Assembly (NCBI GenBank): GCA_947382415.1
Contig: CANCYO010000050.1
Span: forward strand, 1-21,888
Reading direction: 5' to 3'
Length of the DNA: 21,888 nt
Origin: an uncultured Lachnospiraceae bacterium
GTDB lineage: Bacteria > Bacillota > Clostridia > Lachnospirales > Lachnospiraceae
Below the pieces are notes generated by a model. The model had not been told where the DNA came from. It saw only the letters and a list, made by a program, of their open reading frames with translations, and did not search any database. Made by a program: the position numbers and the translations under genes. How positions within the stretch are numbered: the stretch's first letter is position 1; each line of letters opens with the position of its first letter. Below are positions 15,555 to 21,888 of the stretch, in pieces.

Positions 15555-15582
15555 ATTATAGGAAATTATCAGACAATGTCAA
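15555..15582 (-). promoter_or_regulatory. Perfect-consensus sigma-A promoter of the lipoprotein/HD-GYP operon
   Basis: On the minus strand TTGACA (15582-15577), a 16-nt spacer, then TATAAT (15560-15555). Both hexamers are perfect. The -35 overlaps the stop codon of the metallo-hydrolase gene. Transcription would start near 15548, giving a leader of about 94 nt. Confidence 0.88.
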
Positions 15583-16457
15583 TCCTGACTCGCGCGCCAG
15601 AGCATTCTGCCCCCTGCAAACGCATACTGCACCCTGCCCTCCTGACACAGGCAGGACAGGTACGACCTCACAGTGCTGCCCACCAGCACATACTGATTTG
15701 CGTTCATAGTTATTCCGTAGCGTTCAACAACCGCCGCCAGAACCTCCTCAAAACCCGCTCCGTCCCCGCAGGACTCCCTGACAACCTCCATAATCTCCTG
15801 TATTTTACTGATATTCAGTGCAATCAGATCCCCCAGGTCCTCTGTGGCCTCACAGTGGGACGGAACAAACAGTCTGCCCTGCAGCTCTCCCAGATGCCGA
15901 AGCGTGTCCAGATGCGCACCCACATCATATAAATAAAATAAATGATATTTTTGAATAGTCTCCGCACTGCACAGAACATCCGCCACAAACACCACATTAT
16001 CAGGTGTCCTGATACCGGTCATGTCAAAGGAATGTCCTCCCAACGGAAAGTATTCCAGCCCTCCGGGAAGCCCTTTTGCCATATCCCTGACCCGGGATTC
16101 CTTAGCCATGAGAAACTTGTTTCTCAGGTCTCCAAAAGGACAGCCGCCATATAAAACCGAGGGCTCCAGTACAGGATATTCCACAAAACACCGCTCCATG
16201 CCAAAGGCATAAATCTCACAGCCTGTCCTCTCCTGTATCAGCCTGTTTCCTCCGATATGATCCGCATGGGAATGCGTGTTGACGATGGCCTGCACCCGGA
16301 AACCCTCTCCCTCCGCCAGCTTCAGAATCTTCTTGCCCGCGTCTTTGTCATTTCCTGAGTCGATCAGGATCACATTCTCCTCATCCACCCGGTAAATTCC
16401 GATATTTGTGGGATTCTTGATATAATAGGTTCTCTCTCCTGCCTGAATCAATTCCAT
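15579..16457 (-). CDS. MBL-fold metallo-hydrolase
   Basis: The product is 292 residues from ATG 16457; a TTG at 16463 is the alternative. The metallo-beta-lactamase motif THSHADHIGG lies at about 61-70 and supplies the HxHxDH metal ligands. Later GGHSFDM, the Asp in VFVADVL and the His in VPSHCEA fit the remaining ligands of a two-zinc glyoxalase-II-like hydrolase. A C-terminal part of about 90 residues (from about 205) extends beyond the core and ends GGRMLWRASQD; it looks helical, possibly winged-helix-like. The substrate is unknown. Thirty-eight or so AT-rich bases separate it from the GNAT gene upstream. The operon promoter of the lipoprotein gene overlaps its stop codon. Confidence 0.88.
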   Translation of the reverse strand: MELIQAGERTYYIKNPTNIGIYRVDEENVILIDSGNDKDAGKKILKLAEGEGFRVQAIVNTHSHADHIGGNRLIQERTGCEIYAFGMERCFVEYPVLEPSVLYGGCPFGDLRNKFLMAKESRVRDMAKGLPGGLEYFPLGGHSFDMTGIRTPDNVVFVADVLCSAETIQKYHLFYLYDVGAHLDTLRHLGELQGRLFVPSHCEATEDLGDLIALNISKIQEIMEVVRESCGDGAGFEEVLAAVVERYGITMNANQYVLVGSTVRSYLSCLCQEGRVQYAFAGGRMLWRASQD

Positions 16458-16501
16458 AGTCAATTACCAACTCTCTCTTTTATCTGTTTTAACTTTTTTA
16501 T

Positions 16502-17059
16502 CTATCTTGACACCCAATATCCGTCGTAAGCGTATCCTGTCTTTCCAATCAGTAAATGCTCCGACCTGGTATATCCCGCTTTCTTAAGAGCAATGATTCT
16601 TTCTACCGCATAAATTGGCGCTTTTGTAATGATGCCGTCACAACCCAACAGTCCGGACACCTGAGGCGTGATCAGTGTCAGGATGGCATACAGCATATCT
16701 TCTCTTTCATAGTCGCTTCTCACATCGATCCGCAAAATTCCCATATTGTTGAATTCGTCTTCTGAAACCCGCAGACATAATTCAACTGTTCCGATTACAC
16801 CCGAGACTTCTTTGTGCACAAGACAGAGTCTGGCAAACCAGCCGTTTTCGTATGATACATTCCAAAAGTCAAGAGCCTCTGCCATTCTTTCTCTCGTCGT
16901 ATAGTAAAAATTATCTCCGTCACAATTATCACTGTTAAAAAACGGCAGGGCATTCCTGTCACTGTAAACCTTTAACAGATCATCAATATCTTCATTTTGA
17001 ACTGATCTTAATAAAAATATTTCATTTTCCAACACAGGGCATGATTCATAAATATCCAT
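16502..17059 (-). CDS. GNAT-family acetyltransferase-like protein
   Basis: The 185-residue protein opens with ENEIFLLRSVQNEDIDDLLKVYSD, the usual RimJ/RimL-like first strand and helix. It continues through GVIGTVELCLR and GILRIDVRSDYEREDMLYAILTLI, and ends with ALKKAGYTRSE. That order of strands matches GNAT acetyltransferases. The acetyl-CoA pyrophosphate loop, usually R/QxxGxG/A, is replaced by the stretch YEREDML and lacks its glycines, so activity is uncertain. ATG at 17059 follows GAGGGAGAG. The 82 nt upstream of its start, after the res stop, hold no clear terminator, and I see only a poor TTGCAG...TATACA promoter candidate. Confidence 0.78.
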   Translation of the reverse strand: MDIYESCPVLENEIFLLRSVQNEDIDDLLKVYSDRNALPFFNSDNCDGDNFYYTTRERMAEALDFWNVSYENGWFARLCLVHKEVSGVIGTVELCLRVSEDEFNNMGILRIDVRSDYEREDMLYAILTLITPQVSGLLGCDGIITKAPIYAVERIIALKKAGYTRSEHLLIGKTGYAYDGYWVSR

Positions 17060-17141
17060 AATGTCTCTCCCTCATCCTGATCTGTATAAATGATAAAAAT
17101 GCCTGACTGCAACTAAGTGCTCATTTTCAGCAACATAAGCA

Positions 17142-20120
17142 TTACGAATTCAGCACCTCATTGATTATTTGTGCCATTTTCTTATTATTAATCTGATCTC
17201 GAAAATGAACAGTATATCCTTCTTTAGACAGAATCTCAAAAAAGACACGGGCACACTCAATTTTAGCCGCTTCATTACCTCTCAGCACATCCCTGCCTTC
17301 TACATCCTTAGTTTCCACTACAATATTAAGCTCTTTTTCGCCAGATACCTTCTTGACCACATACATAAAATCCGGGCTATACATGCTGCCGGTAATCGTC
17401 GGTATGGAAATGCTGCCGCGTGGAATTTTTCCGTACACGATAACCTCTTCGATATTAGCAGTAATGTTTTCTTTTTCTAATGGCGAATCATATGCCAAAA
17501 CATCATACAGATATTTGCTGCTGGGAGTTTCCGGACCGATTTTGGTGCCTATTCGTCCCTGCGCAATCTCTTCTCTTGGAGTTCCGTCAGCGTAGGTCAA
17601 TGCAGTAGCGCCACATGGCGTATTGCCTTTTACATAGCGAAAACGTCCCTGAAGATTTGTCACTTTCCAATGCTGAAATTCGGCACAAAATGCACTGGCT
17701 GAATTTTCATTAATATATTTCGTATCAATCGTTCCGTGCTTCTGACAGTATGAAACCATTGCTTTGTGCAGGATTCCAACAGGAATACTGGTTACTCGCA
17801 TAATACGGGTCAAAAATGTGCCATATGGCATAGGACGCCTAATTGTATATTGCACACCTGTTCCTGTGACAGTGCTCATTTCCATACCATCACTGCGAAC
17901 GGCATCGCGGTGGCTGGTCATGATCACATCTGTAAACACATTTGGCTTTTCAAACAGCGAAAGTGCCACATCTTCCATATCTGCATCCAAATCGGCATCA
18001 TAAAACAACAGATAACGCTGATTGATCCGTTCCCAGAACTCCCGCATTTCATTGTAAACGGCTTTGCGAATTCTGATCGGTTTCGGTCTGTTCCGGTTAC
18101 GGTCATTTATCCTGCCATCTGACAATCCGGAGGAAAACAGCGGATATTCTGCAAAAAATGCCGCACGGTTGTCCGAAACAATATTGCGCTGCCAGTCTAT
18201 GTACTTTTTCCCTAACAATTCTCCAAAAAGCTCACCCGGATCTCTCCCCAGTTTTTCGGCTACCTGCTTAATTCTGTCTTCTGTCAAAACAGTGGCCTGC
18301 GGAATCTCGGCATTGATCTGGTCAATCAACCGCTGTGCAAAATCTGCCTCGGTAAAGTCTACTATATAGTTCAGTTGAAATGCTTCATTAGAAACGCGGT
18401 TTCCATTCTCGTCTACAGGCAGACGCAGTCCTCTGCCAACCTCCTGCAATTTACTGTTATCGCTGCCGCTTGAACGCAGTTTTGCGATTGTGAACACATT
18501 CGGATTATCCCACCCTTCTTTCAGCGTCCATTTTGAAAATAAAAACCGTAATGTATTATACGATCCATCCGTATTACGGAAAGACAATAATTGTTTTTTA
18601 CCGTTGAGGATCATATTGACCTCCCTGGCAATTTCTTCATCGGAATCATTGTTGTCCTGTGAAAAATATCCTGCATGGCAGGCGGAAATATCCGCCAGCG
18701 AAGCCTCCAGATAAGCACGATACTCTGCATCATGCTCTGTCAATGTTGTAATAACGGTTTTAATTCTTTCTTTCAGCAATCGCTCAAATGCTGTGAGCAG
18801 ATAAGGAGCTTTTCCTTCCTCATCCGGACGATAGGAGGAAATGTCGTAGATGAAGAACAATGCCAGTGTTTTGATGTGGAAAGAACGATTGCAGAAATTC
18901 TCCCGTTCGGTTTCAAAGTGCCGTTCCAAAGCCAGTCGAAGCATCTGTTCCTGATAGGAAGACATATACACATCGACATCCATAACCTCACCGGAAACTT
19001 TGCTCACACCATTAGAGAATTCAACCGTATTCGCGGTAATGGCGGTAATGGTGATACCCTCAAACGCATCGCTGACCAAAGCCAGAGAATCACCCGTCTT
19101 CAGCACAAAGGATTTTGTACCTTCACCTTTTTTCTTTCGTTGCAAGGTTACGGAATCCTTGCTTGCGATAGAAAGAATCTTCACCTTTTCCTCTTGCCTG
19201 GATAACGGCTCAAAATGCTCCTTTGCCACACCTTTGATCAGTCCCTGATTAAAGGATTCGCAGGCATTGAGGTCGTACAGCAGATTCTGATAATCTTTTA
19301 CAGTGTTTTTATTTTTACCACGGCCGGTGGTAAACTCCGGGAATGTAGCTCCGTAACGAATGATGCACTGTGGCTGAAGCTCATCCATGATCACCTGGAA
19401 TGCTTTCTGATCACGGGAGAAACGATGCGGCTCGTCAATTATGACCACAGGCTTGGTTGCACAAAGAGCCTCAAAAGGCCGATAAAAGCCTTCTACGCCA
19501 TAGTCATAATCGTCACGCCACAACAGGCCTGCGCTTCTCCCGTTGCGCTTGGGATTGCTGGTCAATAACTGCATATTCACCAGAAGCACATAAATCTTTT
19601 TCCTGTTCTGACAACTACCCTTTATAAAATCGCTGACTACACTGGGAAAATAACTGCGCCTTCTCTTCTTGTTTTTGGGCGCTTCCAGTACGCCAAGTTC
19701 AATTTCGGCGCCATAACCGCAACCATCCGCAAAATGGCGGCGCGCATATTCATCCTGCAAAAATTGTGCTGTACCGGCTTTAATAGCCAGAGACGGTACG
19801 GCTATAATAAATTTGTTGATACCGTAACGCTTATGCAGCTCATAAACAGTTTTTGTGTACACATAGGTCTTACCCGTACCGGTTTCCATTTTGATATCCA
19901 GATTCAAACAAGTATCAACAGGCACAGAACTTCGATATTCAACAGGAACAGCGTTCTGCAAATTGCGCAGATTAGCCGACAACCTTTCGCTTGTCAGATC
20001 AATCTGCGGGTTTTCATAAAACTGTACTGGCGGTATGATCGTTACACCGTCAAATGCATCGCATATGGCATCAATGGCTTTCTGCTGATGCGGCAGGTCT
20101 TGTTGGAGGATCAGTTCCAT
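17142..20120 (-). CDS. Type III restriction endonuclease, Res subunit
   Basis: The 992-residue protein is the ATP-dependent restriction and translocation subunit that acts with Mod on two recognition sites. It has the Walker A motif METGTGKT at residues 78-85 and DEPH at 229-232 in place of the usual DEAH box. Motif VI is EVGRGLRLP at about 560-568. A C-terminal PD-(D/E)xK nuclease has Pro-Asp at 916-917 and ETK at 936-938. All catalytic parts look intact, and the length is normal for the family. ATG at 20120 follows GGAAGGGA; the start is 14 nt after the mod stop, so the two form an operon. Base composition looks more AT-rich than the sporulation genes to the left, consistent with horizontal gain. 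Confidence 0.94.
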   Translation of the reverse strand: MELILQQDLPHQQKAIDAICDAFDGVTIIPPVQFYENPQIDLTSERLSANLRNLQNAVPVEYRSSVPVDTCLNLDIKMETGTGKTYVYTKTVYELHKRYGINKFIIAVPSLAIKAGTAQFLQDEYARRHFADGCGYGAEIELGVLEAPKNKKRRRSYFPSVVSDFIKGSCQNRKKIYVLLVNMQLLTSNPKRNGRSAGLLWRDDYDYGVEGFYRPFEALCATKPVVIIDEPHRFSRDQKAFQVIMDELQPQCIIRYGATFPEFTTGRGKNKNTVKDYQNLLYDLNACESFNQGLIKGVAKEHFEPLSRQEEKVKILSIASKDSVTLQRKKKGEGTKSFVLKTGDSLALVSDAFEGITITAITANTVEFSNGVSKVSGEVMDVDVYMSSYQEQMLRLALERHFETERENFCNRSFHIKTLALFFIYDISSYRPDEEGKAPYLLTAFERLLKERIKTVITTLTEHDAEYRAYLEASLADISACHAGYFSQDNNDSDEEIAREVNMILNGKKQLLSFRNTDGSYNTLRFLFSKWTLKEGWDNPNVFTIAKLRSSGSDNSKLQEVGRGLRLPVDENGNRVSNEAFQLNYIVDFTEADFAQRLIDQINAEIPQATVLTEDRIKQVAEKLGRDPGELFGELLGKKYIDWQRNIVSDNRAAFFAEYPLFSSGLSDGRINDRNRNRPKPIRIRKAVYNEMREFWERINQRYLLFYDADLDADMEDVALSLFEKPNVFTDVIMTSHRDAVRSDGMEMSTVTGTGVQYTIRRPMPYGTFLTRIMRVTSIPVGILHKAMVSYCQKHGTIDTKYINENSASAFCAEFQHWKVTNLQGRFRYVKGNTPCGATALTYADGTPREEIAQGRIGTKIGPETPSSKYLYDVLAYDSPLEKENITANIEEVIVYGKIPRGSISIPTITGSMYSPDFMYVVKKVSGEKELNIVVETKDVEGRDVLRGNEAAKIECARVFFEILSKEGYTVHFRDQINNKKMAQIINEVLNS

Positions 20121-20134
20121 CGTGTAATCCCTTC

Positions 20135-21888
20135 CTAATAGCGAATATCAATATTGATACGCAAATTCTTTTCCGTGCCCTTCAAACGGGCAAGGTTCGT
20201 TTTCAATGATTCAATTTCCGTCCATGTAAAGCTATACCCAAACAGCACCACATTTTCCGGATTGAAAGCTCCGTCCGTTTCATATTTTTCGGCAAGGGCA
20301 GCAATGGCCTCATTACTCAAATGCTGCGCAATGAGATATAAATGCTTACTTATGTAATAACCTGTATATCCGGCAAAATCTACAGCTTCAGCAGGCGCAG
20401 TAAAACCATAGCCATCGTGCACAAGCCATGTTGCAAGGACAGTGGACACACCAAAACTCTCCAAAACAGTATTTGAAACAACCAGTGCATTATCATCCGC
20501 AGAAAATTCCTCCAGTTTATCCAGAGTAGTTTCAGCGGGTTCCGTCAGCGTATAGTGACGAAATCCCAGATCGGCAGTGGTGTCGGGATGTTTCTCCCGA
20601 ATACCTTGTACTGCACGACTAATACGTTCTAAACCTATTTGATCAAGGGTATGTGGACGAGAAACCGAATCCAGAAAATCAATTGCCTTTTTCACTTTTC
20701 CCTGTTCAGATTTTGGCACTCTTATATATTTTTCATCAAGATTTTCCGGCAACTGCACTGCAATGATTCTTCTGCTTCCTCCATCCTCGGCATTTAAAGA
20801 CATAACTGCTTCCGTCGTTGTTGCGGAACCGGAGAAGAAATCCACACAAAGTGAATCGGTGTCTGCACCAATTTTGAATACCTTTTTGATCAGATAGGTG
20901 GGTTTGGGAAAATCAAAAGCATCCCCCATACCATATTCGCCAAGTTCTTTTGAACCTTGTTCCGTGATAACGCCGGTCTCTTCCCAGATATCATCATCCT
21001 CGTCCGTCAGTTCTCCAACCAGATTATCCTCAATCCAAATGGTTTTTGCCTTATAGGTACCTTTTCTGTATTTTTCATAACATCCATATTCACCGGTTGA
21101 TTTTTTCTTCGCTACTACTTCACTCATCATAGAATTATCAGGACAATTATAAGTTAAAAATTTTTTAGTTCCCCATCGCCAACAGCTTTCTTCGCCTTCA
21201 CTGTTATAAGGGAATATCTCCAAATAAAATGCCTCCGACTTTTCCAGTGAAACAGGACAATAACCGCATTCGTCAATCAAATCCGGATTTACATAAATCG
21301 GATAAAAAAGATTTGGACGGTTAAATCTCCCAAATTTAGGATTACGATTGCGAAGTTCACGTTCCTCAAATTCACCGATATCGTCACTTTTACGAAAAGC
21401 TCTTTCACCTTTATTCAATTCATTAAGCGAACAGTCCACATTTCTGGTGATAACGAAAAGGTATTCATGGGCTTTTGCAAGCTGTTTGTAGGTCTGCCCT
21501 CTCTTATTAGCCTGCACAATTATGTTGGCTACAAAATTCTCTTCACCAAAAATATCATCACATATAAGTTTTAAATTCGACTGTTCATTATCATCTATGG
21601 ATATAAAAAGTACGCCATCATTGCTCAACAAGTCCCTTGCCAGCAACAGACGCGGATACATAAACATAAGCCATGCAGAATGGGAGGCGCTGCCGCGTTT
21701 GGTCAAATCCAAAATACGGGCTGCCTGTTCCTCACTGATACTGAGCTTATCCGACAGTTCCCCTGCTGTAAAATTATAACTATCATTATATATAAAACCG
21801 TCTGTACCCGTATTATAAGGCGGATCTATATAGATACATTTTACCTTTTTGGCATAGGATTTCAGCAGATGCTTCAAAGCATCCAGGT
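20135..21888 (-). CDS. Type III DNA methyltransferase, Mod subunit (N-terminus beyond right edge)
   Basis: The reading frame is open to the right edge, where it reads LDALKHLLKSYAKKV before the catalytic motif. The first in-frame TTG (21877) is therefore almost certainly internal. DPPYNTG (motif IV) comes first, then a long variable region likely holding the target recognition domain. VDFFSGSATTTEAV (motif I, SAM binding) follows, so the motif order is that of beta-class N6-adenine methyltransferases, as in type III Mod. The C-terminal end is ordinary, closing INIDIRY. Mod methylates one strand of a short asymmetric site and gives Res its specificity. Repeats in the missing 5' end, which cause phase variation in some mod genes, cannot be judged here. 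Confidence 0.93.
   Translation of the reverse strand, partial: LDALKHLLKSYAKKVKCIYIDPPYNTGTDGFIYNDSYNFTAGELSDKLSISEEQAARILDLTKRGSASHSAWLMFMYPRLLLARDLLSNDGVLFISIDDNEQSNLKLICDDIFGEENFVANIIVQANKRGQTYKQLAKAHEYLFVITRNVDCSLNELNKGERAFRKSDDIGEFEERELRNRNPKFGRFNRPNLFYPIYVNPDLIDECGYCPVSLEKSEAFYLEIFPYNSEGEESCWRWGTKKFLTYNCPDNSMMSEVVAKKKSTGEYGCYEKYRKGTYKAKTIWIEDNLVGELTDEDDDIWEETGVITEQGSKELGEYGMGDAFDFPKPTYLIKKVFKIGADTDSLCVDFFSGSATTTEAVMSLNAEDGGSRRIIAVQLPENLDEKYIRVPKSEQGKVKKAIDFLDSVSRPHTLDQIGLERISRAVQGIREKHPDTTADLGFRHYTLTEPAETTLDKLEEFSADDNALVVSNTVLESFGVSTVLATWLVHDGYGFTAPAEAVDFAGYTGYYISKHLYLIAQHLSNEAIAALAEKYETDGAFNPENVVLFGYSFTWTEIESLKTNLARLKGTEKNLRINIDIRY

Noticed and set aside
14795..15709. Plus-strand open frame of about 304 codons opposite the lipoprotein gene
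   Set aside because: It starts inside the antisense of the lipoprotein gene, crosses that gene's promoter and runs into the end of the metallo-hydrolase gene; composition is His/Arg-rich as expected from a GC-biased shadow.
20135..21888. Mod gene considered as truncated or a pseudogene because it seems to begin with a TTG near the edge
   Set aside because: The frame stays open to the last base of the window and residues before the TTG fit the family, so it is cut by the window, not broken.

Overview
The window looks like chromosome from a spore-forming member of the Clostridia, most likely a Lachnospiraceae-type Firmicute of moderate GC. The basis is the syntenic block hemW-lepA-spoIIP-gpr with divergent rpsT, a sigma-K gene, strong purine-rich ribosome binding sites, TTG starts, and a pyrophosphate-type phosphofructokinase. 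All genes are on the minus strand except rpsT. No tRNA, rRNA, CRISPR array, insertion sequence or prophage gene was seen, and no gene-free stretch exceeds about 200 bases.

Layout, left to right. (1) 1-2802: three membrane-protein genes: the start of a GT39/PMT-like glycosyltransferase cut by the left edge, a small two-helix protein, and a 625-residue polytopic protein. The last starts 2 nt after the sigK stop. (2) 2805-9370: sporulation and translation core with sigK (TTG start, no pro-sequence), hemW, lepA with its own good sigma-A promoter, spoIIP, gpr, and the divergent rpsT with promoter, leader hairpin and terminator. (3) 9487-12742: a TPM-domain membrane protein, a zinc-ribbon membrane protein, and a PPi-type phosphofructokinase, reading pfp > zinc ribbon > TPM. 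(4) 12845-15582: an orphan extracellular solute-binding lipoprotein followed by an HD-GYP phosphodiesterase. The pair has a perfect-consensus promoter and a leader with three consecutive inverted repeats. (5) 15579-17059: a metallo-beta-lactamase-fold hydrolase and a GNAT-like protein. (6) 17142-21888: a type III restriction-modification locus, with res complete and mod cut by the right edge; this end looks more AT-rich than the core.

How the genes may work together. sigK, spoIIP and gpr act at successive stages of sporulation and germination. The tight sigK-membrane gene junction suggests, as inference, that the glycosyltransferase-like cluster may be expressed in the mother cell. The lipoprotein/HD-GYP pair looks like a self-contained sensor-effector unit, with a ligand-binding lipoprotein beside a transmembrane c-di-GMP phosphodiesterase and no ABC permease. 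I judge this pair, with its structured leader, the best candidate for an undescribed system, followed by the sigK-linked membrane cluster.
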